A stretch of DNA of 64,000 bases from Methylobacterium sp. WSM2598. GTDB taxonomy: Bacteria; Pseudomonadota; Alphaproteobacteria; Rhizobiales; Beijerinckiaceae. Location: contig NZ_KB900609.1 of NCBI RefSeq assembly GCF_000379105.1, positions 2,285,934-2,349,933 of the forward strand, in the 5' to 3' direction. Both the position numbers and the translations under genes were made by a program. This document shows, in pieces, positions 19,319 through 26,933 of the stretch. Every line of letters starts with the position of its first letter. The first letter of the stretch is position 1. Under the pieces are notes generated by a model. The model searched no databases and was not told the DNA's origin. It saw nothing but the letters and a program-made list of their open reading frames with translations.

Positions 19319-19492
19319 GACGGGATCCGCGCGATCGAAGCGGATCCCGTCTCACGAGCCCGCGCGGCGCTTGAGCGAAGCCCAAAGCCGCCATCCCGAA
19401 GGGATCATGCGGATTTGGGATAAAAAGCCTGTGCGGCGCGTGAGCGGGGCCGACATCCGCATCGCGAAGAGATCAACCGGATGTCGGATGAC
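19316..19492 (-). repeat. Interspersed palindromic repeat, family 1, copy A (double copy)
   Basis: The element begins at the metY stop with a perfect 15-bp inverted repeat (19316-19330 and 19340-19354, nine-base loop). It continues with CGAGCCCGCGCGGCGCTTGAG and ends near GATCAACCGGATGTCGGATG. The core motif (CGCTCA-GCGCCGC followed by CATCCGCAT) occurs twice, so this looks like a 1.5-2-fold copy. Single copies are at 23712-23823 and 63605-63745. The hairpin lacks a T-run but would end or stabilise the metY transcript. Confidence 0.85.
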
Positions 19493-19590
19493 GGGCGGCG
19501 CGGGCGCCGGGCGATCGGTCCGGCCGCGCTTGACCCAGGGGATGGCTGCCCATAGGCAGCAACCAGCCATCCCCTCAGCCGTTGCCGCCC

Positions 19591-19998
19591 ATGACAGTGA
19601 GCCCGAACCCGCCGGACTGCGCCGCCCCGGAGCCCCCCGTCATCCTCCTGGTGGAGGATGACGGGCTGCTGCTGATGGAGGCCGCCGACACGCTGGCGGA
19701 GGCGGGGTTCCAGGTCGTCGAGGCGCCCCACGCCGACAAGGCCCTGCAGGTGCTGGAGAGCGCCCAGGAGGTCGACGCGCTGATGACCGACGTCGACATG
19801 CCGCTGGGCTCGATCGACGGGCTCGCGCTGGCCCGGCTGGTGGCGCGGCGCTGGCCCTGGATCCCGGTGCTCGTCGTCTCCGGCATGGGCACGCCGGGGC
19901 CGCACGACATGCCGGACGGCGCCCGCTTCATCCCGAAACCCTACGCGCCCTGCAACCTCGTCCAGGCGCTGCACGATTGCGTGCGGCGCGCCGCCTGA
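19591..19998 (+). CDS. Stand-alone response regulator receiver protein (CheY-like)
   Basis: A single receiver domain of 135 residues without an output domain. The acidic pocket is E22-D23-D24 in ILLVEDDGLLLMEAADTLAEAGFQV, the phospho-acceptor is Asp67 in LMTDVDMPLGSIDGLALARLV, the switch Ser lies in VLVVSGMG, and the conserved Lys in FIPKPYAP. The ATG at 19591 is preferred over a TTG at 19582. No histidine kinase is adjacent; its position between two methionine-synthesis paralogues is probably accidental. Such receivers in Methylobacterium are often orphan phospho-relay partners. Confidence 0.9.
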   Translation: MTVSPNPPDCAAPEPPVILLVEDDGLLLMEAADTLAEAGFQVVEAPHADKALQVLESAQEVDALMTDVDMPLGSIDGLALARLVARRWPWIPVLVVSGMGTPGPHDMPDGARFIPKPYAPCNLVQALHDCVRRAA

Positions 19999-20014
19999 TC
20001 CCCGGACCGCCGCG

Positions 20015-21310
20015 ATGCCGCCCCTCGACCCCGCGTCCCTCGCCTTCGCCACCCGCGCCGTCCATGGCGGGGCGGCCCCCGATCCGGCCACCGGCGCGCG
20101 CGCGCAGCCGATCTACCTCACCAACGGCTTCGTCTTCGAGTCGAACGAGCAGGCGGCCGACATCTTCGCCATGCGGGCGACGGGGTTCTCCTATTCGCGC
20201 GGCTCGAACCCGACCGTCGCGGCCCTGGAGCGGCGCGTCGCCTCCCTCGAAGGCGCCAAGGCGGCGGTGGCGGTGGGCTCCGGCCAGGCCGCCATGCTCC
20301 TCGTGCTGCTGACGCTGCTGCAGGCCGGGGATTCCTACGTGGCCTCCGCGCGGCTGTTCGGCGGCTCGCTCGGCCTGATGCGCCGCCTGGAGACCCGCTA
20401 CGCCCTCACTCCGCAATTCAGCCGCGGGCTGACCCCCGAGGATTTCGAGCGCGCCATCACGGACCGGACCCGGGCGATCATCTGCGAGTCGATCGTCAAT
20501 CCCTGCGGCACCGTCGTCGACGTCGCGGGCGTGGCCGCGGTGGCGCGCCGGCACGGGCTGCCGCTCATCGTCGACAACACCCTCGCCTCGCCCGCCCTGA
20601 TCCGGCCGATCGAGCACGGGGCCGACATCGTCGTGCACTCGACGTCGAAGTTCCTGTCCGGGTCCGGCACGGTGATCGGCGGCATCGTCTGCGACGCGGG
20701 CCGCTTCGACTGGCGCGCCACCGGCCGCTACAACCTGATCAACGAGCCCTGGCCCGATTACGACGGGCTCGTCGTGTCGGAGCGCTTCCCCGAGACCGCC
20801 TTCGCGACGGCCTGCCGGCTGTTCGGCCTGCGCGACCTCGGCCCCGGCCTCTCGCCGATGAACGCCTTCCTGACCCTGACGGGGATCGAGACGCTGCCGC
20901 TGCGCATGGAGCGCCACTGCGCCAACGCGCGGGCCGTGGCCGCCCGCCTCAAGGCGCATCCGAAGGTCGGCTGGGTGAGCTATCCCTCGCTTCCGGGCCA
21001 GGCCGGCGAGGCGGTGGCGAACCGCTACGTGCCCCAGGGCGCCGGCGCGATCTTCACCTTCGCGCTGAAGGGCGGCGAGCCCGCGGCGCTCGCCTTCATC
21101 AGCGGCCTCGACCTGATCTCCCACCTCGTCAATATCGGGGAGATCAAGTCGCTGGCGATCCACCCGGCCACCACCACGCACCGGCAGCTGCGCCAGGACG
21201 AGAAGGCGGCGGCCTGCGTGGGACCCGAGACGGTGCGCCTGTCGATCGGGCTGGAGAGCATCGAGGACCTGATCGCCGACGTCGAGCAATCCCTGGCGAA
21301 ACTGCCCTAG
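20015..21310 (+). CDS. metZ: O-succinyl/acetylhomoserine sulfhydrylase (second paralogue)
   Basis: A 431-residue PLP enzyme homologous along its whole length to the gene at 18038. It has ATRAVHGGAAPDPATGARAQPIYLTNGFVF, YSRGSNPTVAALERRVASLEG, VVHSTSKFLSGSG with the PLP lysine (Lys212), and SHLVNIGEIKSLAIHPATTTHRQLRQDE. Whether it uses O-acetyl- or O-succinylhomoserine cannot be told from sequence, so the symbol is provisional. The TAG stop is the first three bases of a TAGAGCAGCACC inverted repeat. No SAM-type riboswitch is evident upstream; the start is only 16 bp after the receiver gene. Confidence 0.88.
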   Translation: MPPLDPASLAFATRAVHGGAAPDPATGARAQPIYLTNGFVFESNEQAADIFAMRATGFSYSRGSNPTVAALERRVASLEGAKAAVAVGSGQAAMLLVLLTLLQAGDSYVASARLFGGSLGLMRRLETRYALTPQFSRGLTPEDFERAITDRTRAIICESIVNPCGTVVDVAGVAAVARRHGLPLIVDNTLASPALIRPIEHGADIVVHSTSKFLSGSGTVIGGIVCDAGRFDWRATGRYNLINEPWPDYDGLVVSERFPETAFATACRLFGLRDLGPGLSPMNAFLTLTGIETLPLRMERHCANARAVAARLKAHPKVGWVSYPSLPGQAGEAVANRYVPQGAGAIFTFALKGGEPAALAFISGLDLISHLVNIGEIKSLAIHPATTTHRQLRQDEKAAACVGPETVRLSIGLESIEDLIADVEQSLAKLP

Positions 21311-21411
21311 AGCAGCACCCGATCACGTGGCCATCGGGTGCTGCTCCAGGTCTTTGATCTTGCCGCATGTTCTGCGCCGAACCGGCATCCACTTCGTCGG
21401 AAAATGCTCTA
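21308..21411. repeat. Interspersed repeat, family 2, complete copy filling the metZ-trmJ gap
   Basis: The element runs from TAGAGCAGCACC at the metZ stop to AAAATGCTCTA, which read on the minus strand is TAGAGCATTTT at the trmJ stop. It therefore has terminal inverted TAGAGCA sequences. It contains a perfect 14-bp hairpin (21310-21323 with 21333-21346, nine-base loop). The minus-strand core TTCCGACGAAGTGGATGCCG recurs, partly changed, at 34558. Both adjacent stop codons (TAG) are part of the element. Confidence 0.85.
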
Positions 21412-22161
21412 ATCCGGCTCCCGCTCGGCCGGGGCGCGCCGGGTCAGCGCCCGGAGGGCGCCGTGCAGGCTGCGCAGGTCCTGCTCGGTCATCGCCATGC
21501 GGTGGAGAATGTCGCGCAGGTTGCGCACCATCCCGCCCCGCTTCTCGGGCGGAAAGTAGCCGACCGCGTCGAGGGCCCCCTCCAGGCTCTCGAACAGCGA
21601 CAGCAGCGCCTCCCGGGGGGCCGGCGGCGAGCGCATCTCGCCGTCGAAGGGCAGGGTGGCGAGGCCGGACGCGCGCCGCCACTCGTAGGCGACGAGGAGC
21701 ACGCTCTGGGCGAGGTTGAGGGAGGCGTGCCGCGGGTCGACCGGGAAGGTCACGATCGCGTCCGCCAGCGAGACCTCGTCGTTCGACAGGCCGACCCGCT
21801 CGCGCCCGAACAGGATGCCGACCCGCTCGCCGGCCGCCTGCCGCGCCACCACGCTCCCCATCGCCTCGTCGGGTCCCATGACCCGCTTCATCTGCCCGCG
21901 CTCTCGCGCCGTGGTGGCGAGCACGTGATGGAGGTCGCCGATCGCCTCCGCGACCGTGGCGTGGATGGTCGCCCCGTCGAGGACGTGGGTGGCGCCCGAG
22001 GCCGTCTCGCGCACGCCCTTCTTCGGCCAGCCGCCCTTCGGCGCGACGAGGCGCAGCTCCGAGAGGCCGAAATTCGCCATCGCGCGGGCGGTCATGCCGA
22101 TATTCTCGGCGAGCTGCGGCTCGACCAGGATGACGGCGGGGCGGGGCGGGTGCTCGAACAT
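21409..22161 (-). CDS. trmJ: tRNA/rRNA 2'-O-methyltransferase, TrmJ family
   Basis: SpoU/TrmH-class SPOUT methyltransferase, 250 residues. Motif 1 is VILVEPQLAENIGMTARAMANFGLSELRLVAPKGGWP, and motifs 2 and 3 are VGILFGRERVGLSNDEVSLADAIVTFPVDPRHASLNLAQSVLLVAYEW, which form the knotted SAM site. TrmJ methylates the ribose at tRNA position 32. The C-terminal helical extension (LFESLEGALDAVGYFPPEKRGGMVRNLRDILHRM) supports TrmJ over TrmH/RlmB. It is divergent from icd, with a candidate small RNA in the gap, and its stop is supplied by a repeat element. Confidence 0.92.
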   Translation of the reverse strand: MFEHPPRPAVILVEPQLAENIGMTARAMANFGLSELRLVAPKGGWPKKGVRETASGATHVLDGATIHATVAEAIGDLHHVLATTARERGQMKRVMGPDEAMGSVVARQAAGERVGILFGRERVGLSNDEVSLADAIVTFPVDPRHASLNLAQSVLLVAYEWRRASGLATLPFDGEMRSPPAPREALLSLFESLEGALDAVGYFPPEKRGGMVRNLRDILHRMAMTEQDLRSLHGALRALTRRAPAEREPD

Positions 22162-22225
22162 GGGGAGGCGGTTCCGGATTGTCCGGCGCTTCTAGGCGCG
22201 GGCGCGCCGGCGGGCCAGCCCGCAT

Positions 22226-22298
22226 GGGAACCGCGCGGCTCCGGGCGCGTTTCCCGATGAGACCTCCTCGGCCCCGGCGACCGCGCCGGGGCCTTTTT
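22226..22298 (+). ncRNA. Candidate small RNA (or icd leader attenuator) ending in an intrinsic terminator
   Basis: Three successive elements are visible. First is a hairpin GGGAACCGCGC (22226-22236) with GCGCGTTTCCC (22245-22255), one mismatch and an 8-base loop. Then comes a single-stranded GATGAGACCTCCTC segment whose CCUCCU can pair with Shine-Dalgarno sequences. Last is a perfect 10-bp terminator stem GGCCCCGGCG/CGCCGGGGCC (22270-22293, ACCG loop) followed by TTTTT. It lies between divergent genes, so it terminates no annotated upstream plus-strand gene. The layout resembles rhizobial anti-SD sRNAs such as mmgR/alpha-r8 (suhB). An attenuated leader of icd, whose ATG is 141 bp downstream, is the alternative. 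Confidence 0.55.
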
Positions 22299-22438
22299 CT
22301 GTGGGCGATTGCCGGCGCCGCCCGGCTTCCCCGTGATGCTGCAGCGCGCTATGACCGCGCGACGGCCCGGTCCTTGCCGGCGGACATCATCCGCTGCAAC
22401 AGCGGGCACGCTCGCCGCATAGGGAAGGCTGGTCGATC

Positions 22439-23653
22439 ATGGCGAAGATCAAGGTGACGAATCCCGTCGTGGAGCTCGACGGGGACGAGATGACACGGAT
22501 CATCTGGCAGAACATCAAGGACAAGTTGATCCATCCCTATCTCGATATCCCTCTGGAGTACTACGATCTCGGGATCGAGCATCGCGATGCCACGAACGAC
22601 CGGGTGACCATCGAGGCGGCCGAGGCGATCAAGCGGCACGGCGTCGGCGTGAAGTGCGCCACTATCACGCCCGACGAGGCGCGGGTGAAGGAGTTCAACC
22701 TCAAGGAAATGTGGAAGTCGCCGAACGGCACGATCCGCAACATCCTGGGCGGCGTGATCTTCCGCGAGCCGATCATCTGCCGGAACGTGCCGCGCCTCGT
22801 GCCGGGCTGGACGCAGCCGATCGTCGTCGGCCGCCACGCCTACGGCGACCAGTACCGCGCCACCGACTTCAAGGTTCCGGGCAAGGGCCGGCTCACCATC
22901 AAGTTCGAGGGCGACGACGGCACCGTCATCGAGCGCGAGGTCTTCAAATTCCCGGGCGCCGGCGTCGCCCTGTCGATGTACAACCTCGACGATTCGATCC
23001 GCGACTTCGCCCGCGCCTCGATGAATTACGGGCTCGCCCGCAAGTTCCCGGTCTATCTCTCGACCAAGAACACCATCCTGAAGGCCTATGACGGCCGCTT
23101 CAAGGATATCTTCGAGGAGGTCTATCAGAACGAGTTCAAGGCGAAGTTCGACGCGGCCGGCATCACCTACGAGCACCGGCTGATCGACGACATGGTGGCG
23201 TCGGCCCTGAAGTGGTCGGGCGGCTACGTGTGGGCCTGCAAGAACTACGACGGCGACGTGCAGTCGGACACCGTGGCGCAGGGCTTCGGCTCGCTCGGCC
23301 TGATGACCTCGGTGCTGCTGACGCCGGACGGCCGGACCGTCGAGGCCGAGGCCGCCCACGGCACCGTGACGCGCCACTACCGCGAGCACCAGAAGGGCAA
23401 GGAGACCTCGACGAACTCGATCGCCTCGATCTTCGCCTGGACCCGCGGCCTCTCCCATCGCGCCAAGCTCGACAACAACGCGGAGCTGGCGAAGTTCGCC
23501 GCCACGCTCGAGACGGTCTGCGTCGACACCGTCGAGGCCGGCCACATGACGAAGGATCTCGCGCTGCTCGTCGGTGCCGATCAGCGCTGGCTCTCGACGA
23601 CCGGCTTCCTCGACAAGATCGACGAGAACCTCAAGGCCGCGATGGCGGCCTGA
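22439..23653 (+). CDS. icd: NADP-dependent isocitrate dehydrogenase (eukaryotic-type subfamily)
   Basis: TCA-cycle enzyme oxidising isocitrate to 2-oxoglutarate with NADP. The 404 residues include [41 protein letters not shown], the substrate loop [31 protein letters not shown], the metal site [65 protein letters not shown], and the NADP region. This is the subfamily II (homodimeric, eukaryote-like) enzyme usual in Rhizobiales. A strong GC hairpin follows the stop. Confidence 0.97.
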   Translation: MAKIKVTNPVVELDGDEMTRIIWQNIKDKLIHPYLDIPLEYYDLGIEHRDATNDRVTIEAAEAIKRHGVGVKCATITPDEARVKEFNLKEMWKSPNGTIRNILGGVIFREPIICRNVPRLVPGWTQPIVVGRHAYGDQYRATDFKVPGKGRLTIKFEGDDGTVIEREVFKFPGAGVALSMYNLDDSIRDFARASMNYGLARKFPVYLSTKNTILKAYDGRFKDIFEEVYQNEFKAKFDAAGITYEHRLIDDMVASALKWSGGYVWACKNYDGDVQSDTVAQGFGSLGLMTSVLLTPDGRTVEAEAAHGTVTRHYREHQKGKETSTNSIASIFAWTRGLSHRAKLDNNAELAKFAATLETVCVDTVEAGHMTKDLALLVGADQRWLSTTGFLDKIDENLKAAMAA

Positions 23654-23663
23654 CGGCCAGCAG

Positions 23664-23690
23664 CCCCGCGCGGCGGCGCGCCGCGCGGGG
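23664..23690 (+). terminator. Strong hairpin after icd
   Basis: CCCCGCGCGGCG and CGCCGCGCGGGG form a perfect 12-bp stem with a 3-base loop eleven bases after the icd stop. Only TT follows, so it is a weak intrinsic terminator at best, but it should mark or protect the transcript end. Confidence 0.55.
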
Positions 23691-23711
23691 TTCCGCCGCC
23701 TCGTCCGACCC

Positions 23712-23823
23712 CCGGTTGATGGCTTCGCCATCTCCGATTTCGGCCATGCGGATGGCGGCGTCGCTCAGGCGCCGCGCGGGCTCGTGAGCCGCGATCCGCT
23801 TCGATCACGCGGATCCCGGATCA
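23712..23823 (-). repeat. Interspersed palindromic repeat, family 1, copy B
   Basis: Single copy. The plus-strand order is CCGGTTGATGGCTTCGCCAT (with the GATGGC-ttc-GCCATC hairpin at 23718-23732), then CGCTCAGGCGCCGCGCGGGC, then the imperfect palindrome around GATCCGCTTCGATCACGCGG. The last three bases are the TGA stop codon of the DUF1330 gene on the minus strand. It matches copy A at 19316 and copy C at 63605. Confidence 0.88.
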
Positions 23824-24165
23824 CTCGGAGGCCGGGTTGTCCGGTTGCGGCGGCGCCGACAGGGTCGGCTGCGGCCCGTCGTAGCCCTCGATGACGACGA
23901 GGTCGATCTCCGCGCCGCCCTGCTGCTTGGCCCGCGCTTCCTGGTACTCGGGCGAGTTCCAGCAGGCCAGGGCGTCGGCGTAGCTCGGAAATTCCAGCAC
24001 GACGTTGCGCTTGCGGCTCGTGCCGCTCACCGCCTCGAACGCGCCGCCGCGGACGAGGAACCGCCCGCCGAACTTGGCGAAAGCCGCGCCGTTGGCCGCG
24101 ACGTAGTTCTTGTAGGCGTCCTCGTCGTGCACATCGACCCGGGCGATCCAGTACCCTCTCGGCAT
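23821..24165 (-). CDS. DUF1330 family protein
   Basis: A 114-residue protein with the ferredoxin-like/dimeric alpha-beta barrel DUF1330 fold: MPRGYWIARVDVHDEDAYKNYVAANGAAFAKFGGRFLVRGG, then RNVVLEFPSYADALACWNSPEYQEA. Family function is unknown. The start is the ATG at 24165, six bases after a GGGAGAG ribosome-binding site. The C-terminal tail is proline-rich (PQPTLSAPPQPDNPASE), and the final codons abut repeat copy B. It follows pyrF by 14 bp and is probably co-transcribed with it. Confidence 0.88.
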   Translation of the reverse strand: MPRGYWIARVDVHDEDAYKNYVAANGAAFAKFGGRFLVRGGAFEAVSGTSRKRNVVLEFPSYADALACWNSPEYQEARAKQQGGAEIDLVVIEGYDGPQPTLSAPPQPDNPASE

Positions 24166-24179
24166 TCGACTCTCCCTGC

Positions 24180-24890
24180 TCACGCCTCGGCGATCTCGGA
24201 AACGATGCTCCGCGCCGCCGCGCGCGGATCGGCGGCCTCGGTGATCGGCCGGCCGACCACGAGGTGGTCGGCCCCGGCCCGGATGGCGGCGGCCGGCGTC
24301 ACGACGCGCTTCTGGTCGCCGCTCGCGGCGCCCGCCGGGCGGATGCCGGGGGTGACGATCAGGCGGTCCGGCCCGATCACCGCCCGCACGGCGGCGGCCT
24401 CGGTCGCCGCGCAGACGATCCCGTCGATGCCGATGTCGCGGGCGGCGGCCGCGCGGGACGCCACGAGGTCGGCGACGCCGGCGGCGTAGCCGGCCTCGCG
24501 CAGGTCGGCATCGTCGTAGGAGGTGAGCACCGTGACGGCGAGGAGCCTGAGCGCGCTCCCGGGCACCGAGTCCCTCCCGCGCCGCGCCGCCCGCATCGTC
24601 TGCGGGTAGGCGTGGACGGTGAGCAGGTGGGCGCCGAGGCGCGCCAGCGACTGCACGCCCTCCTCGACGCTGTTGCCGATGTCGTGGAGCTTCAGGTCCA
24701 GGAAGACCTTGACGCCGGAGGCGGCGAGCCGCTCGGCCAGGGCGAGCCCGCCCGCGTAGCCGAGCCGGTAGCCGATCTTGTAGAAGGCGGCGGCGTCGCC
24801 GATGCGGTCGATCAGGCGCTCGGCCTCGTCGCGGCTCGCCATGTCGAGGGCGACGATCAGCCGGTCGCGGGGCGTCAGGGGCTCGGTCAT
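24180..24890 (-). CDS. pyrF: Orotidine 5'-phosphate decarboxylase
   Basis: Last step of de novo UMP synthesis. The catalytic Lys-Asp-Lys-x-x-Asp array is in [21 protein letters not shown], with the barrel start [23 protein letters not shown] and the phosphate-binding ends [10 protein letters not shown] and [13 protein letters not shown]. The protein has 236 residues from ATG 24890 ([11 protein letters not shown]); the upstream frame extension to 24956 is not family-like and would overlap the next gene's 3' end. Confidence 0.96.
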   Translation of the reverse strand: MTEPLTPRDRLIVALDMASRDEAERLIDRIGDAAAFYKIGYRLGYAGGLALAERLAASGVKVFLDLKLHDIGNSVEEGVQSLARLGAHLLTVHAYPQTMRAARRGRDSVPGSALRLLAVTVLTSYDDADLREAGYAAGVADLVASRAAAARDIGIDGIVCAATEAAAVRAVIGPDRLIVTPGIRPAGAASGDQKRVVTPAAAIRAGADHLVVGRPITEAADPRAAARSIVSEIAEA

Positions 24891-24952
24891 GGGCTCTCGC
24901 TGCGTGGGACCCCCACCGATCACGGCCGGCGCCCGGAAATCAAGCCGGCGCC

Positions 24953-25609
24953 TCAATGGTCGTGGTCGGGCAGGCTCAGCCCGAAATGCGCGACGAGGTC
25001 CTGCACCTGCGCCGGGGTGAGGTGGCGCGGATTGAGGTTGCGCAGCAGGAGGTAGAGCTTGGCCGTCTCCTCCAGTTCCTCGGTGGCGAAGACCGCGGCC
25101 TCGAGCGTGTCGCCCGCCACGACCGGCCCGTGATTGGCGAGCAGGACCGAGGAATAGGCCCCGGCGAGGCCCCGGATCGCGTCGGCCACCGCCGGGTCGC
25201 CCGGGCGGTAGTAGGGGACCAGGGCGACCGCGCCGGCCCGCATCACCGAGTAGGCGGTGAGCGGCGGGAGCACCGCGCGCGGATCGATCTCCGGCAGCAT
25301 CGAGACCGCCACCGCGTGGGTCGAGTGCAGGTGCACGATGGCGCGGGACGCCGCGCGCGAGTCGTAGAGCGCCCCGTGCAGCGGGATCTCCTTGGTGGGC
25401 GGATCGCCCGCGAGGAGCCGCCCGCCGCCGTCGAGGCGCGAGATCCGCGCCGGGTCGAGGAAGCCCAGGGAGGCGTTGGTCGGCGTCACCAGCCAGCCGC
25501 CGTCGTCGAGGCGCACCGAGATGTTGCCCGAGGAGCCCGGGGTGAGGCCGCGCTCGAACAGGGAGCGGCCGAAGCGGCAGATCGCCTCGCGCAGGGCGGT
25601 CTCGCTCAT
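24953..25609 (-). CDS. otnC: Class II aldolase family 3-oxo-tetronate 4-phosphate decarboxylase
   Basis: A 218-residue zinc enzyme of the class II aldolase/adducin family. [28 protein letters not shown] binds phosphate, and [13 protein letters not shown] with [15 protein letters not shown] supply the metal-binding histidines and catalytic glutamate. [34 protein letters not shown] carries the third histidine region. Alone it could be read as a fuculose-phosphate aldolase. Beside OtnK, OtnI and LtnD it fits OtnC, which decarboxylates 3-oxo-tetronate 4-phosphate to dihydroxyacetone phosphate. It is encoded just after the LacI gene on the same strand, 13 bp apart. Confidence 0.88.
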   Translation of the reverse strand: MSETALREAICRFGRSLFERGLTPGSSGNISVRLDDGGWLVTPTNASLGFLDPARISRLDGGGRLLAGDPPTKEIPLHGALYDSRAASRAIVHLHSTHAVAVSMLPEIDPRAVLPPLTAYSVMRAGAVALVPYYRPGDPAVADAIRGLAGAYSSVLLANHGPVVAGDTLEAAVFATEELEETAKLYLLLRNLNPRHLTPAQVQDLVAHFGLSLPDHDH

Positions 25610-25622
25610 CGCGCGGCCCGGC

Positions 25623-26672
25623 TCACGCGGTCGCCCCCACGATCAGCTCGAAGCCGAGATCGACCCGGGTGGCCGGCGCGTCCGTGCAGAGGAGGCGCGC
25701 CGCCGTCGCGCCCGCCTCGACGCGCGGGGTGCGGATGGTGGTGAGCGGCTGGGGCATCAGCCGCCCCACGTCGAGCCCGTTATAGCCGAACAGGGCGAGC
25801 CGGTCCGGCACGGTGATGCCGGCCGCGAGGCAGTGGAAGTAGCCCCCGAGCGCCATGTCGTCGTTCGAGAAGTAGACCGCGTCGCAGTCGGGCGCCCGCG
25901 CCAGCAGGGCCGAGAGCCCGTGCCGTCCGGCCTCGACGGAGGAGGGGGCCGTGATGCGCTCCTCCGCGTGGAGCGCGAGCCCCGCCTCGGCCAGGGCCGC
26001 GCGGAACCCCGCGTAGCGCTTGCCGGCCCGCCGGTCGCGGGCGAGGTCGTGGCCCAGATAGGCGATGCGCCGGTAGCCGCGGGCCATCAGGTAGCGGGCG
26101 CTGGCCTCGCCGGCGGCGCGGTTCGAGTAGCCGACCACGATGTCGAGCCCCGGCCCGTCGAGGTCGAGGAGTTCGGCCACGCGCACGCCGCTCGCGTGGA
26201 GGCGTCTTACCGTCCCCTGGTTGTGCTCCAACCCCGTGATCAGCAGGCCGGCCGGGCGCCAGCTCAGCAGGGAATCGACCAGGGCCTCCTCGCGATCGTC
26301 GTCGTAATCCGTGACGGCGATGACCGACTGGAATCCCTCCCCGTCGAGGGCGCCGGTGGCGCCGCGCAGCACGTCCGGGAACACGATGTTGGTGAGCGAC
26401 GGGATCACGATGCCGATCAGGCGCGAGCCCGTCGAGGCGAGCGTCCCGGCGATCCGGTTCGGCACGTAGCCGAGCCGCGCCACGGCCGCCTCCACTTGGG
26501 CGCGCGTCCGCTCCGAGAACGACCCGTGGCTGCGCAGCACGCGCGAGACCGTGCTCTCGCCGACCCGCGCCTCGCGGGCCACGTCCGCGAGCGTCACCGG
26601 GCGCCGCGCCACCGCCTCGCGGGCCGCCGGCGGGTCGCCCGCGAGCGCGCACCGGCCGTCCAGGTCCTCCAT
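25623..26672 (-). CDS. LacI-family transcriptional repressor of the tetronate cluster
   Basis: A 349-residue regulator. The helix-turn-helix and hinge are VTLADVAREARVGESTVSRVLRSHGSFSERTRAQVEAAVARLGYVPNRIAGTLAS, followed by a periplasmic-binding-like effector domain (LIGIVIPSLTNIVFPDVLRGATGAL onward), as in GntR/LacI sugar-acid regulators. About 23 extra residues precede the HTH; the ATG at 26672 has a GAGGGGGGG tract upstream. It lies between otnC (same strand) and ltnD-otnI-otnK (divergent), so it probably controls both arms through the operator at 26781. The inducer is probably a tetronate or its oxidation product. Confidence 0.9.
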   Translation of the reverse strand: MEDLDGRCALAGDPPAAREAVARRPVTLADVAREARVGESTVSRVLRSHGSFSERTRAQVEAAVARLGYVPNRIAGTLASTGSRLIGIVIPSLTNIVFPDVLRGATGALDGEGFQSVIAVTDYDDDREEALVDSLLSWRPAGLLITGLEHNQGTVRRLHASGVRVAELLDLDGPGLDIVVGYSNRAAGEASARYLMARGYRRIAYLGHDLARDRRAGKRYAGFRAALAEAGLALHAEERITAPSSVEAGRHGLSALLARAPDCDAVYFSNDDMALGGYFHCLAAGITVPDRLALFGYNGLDVGRLMPQPLTTIRTPRVEAGATAARLLCTDAPATRVDLGFELIVGATA

Positions 26673-26780
26673 GCAGCCCCCCCCTCGCGGACGGGGCCGA
26701 GACCACCGCCCCGCCGCGGTTGCACGATGTCACGAGTCCCGGGCTCGCTCAACGCGTGCGCGGGGGCCGCTGCTTCAGAT

Positions 26781-26794
26781 TGGAAGCGCTGCCA
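26781..26794. promoter_or_regulatory. Candidate LacI-family operator
   Basis: TGGAAGCGCTGCCA is a near-perfect 14-bp palindrome with the central CG pair and flanking TGG/CCA typical of LacI/GntR-type operators. It sits in the 261-bp divergent gap, 109 bp before the LacI gene start and 140 bp before ltnD. Confidence 0.6.
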
Positions 26795-26933
26795 CGAGTT
26801 GCTAGACTGATCAGAACGAAGCACCCCGAAGGCCGGGGCTGGCCGTGCGGCGCCGCCGTGTTCAGAGTGCTCGCGCGTCGCGCCGCGGGCGGCCCCCCGG
26901 GGCCCGAGACGGCGCATCAGGGAGGAGAATGCC

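Noticed and set aside
19999..20014. SAM-type riboswitch in front of the methionine genes
   Set aside because: The gap before metZ is only 16 bp and the one before metY is filled by the tandem repeat; no conserved riboswitch core is visible.
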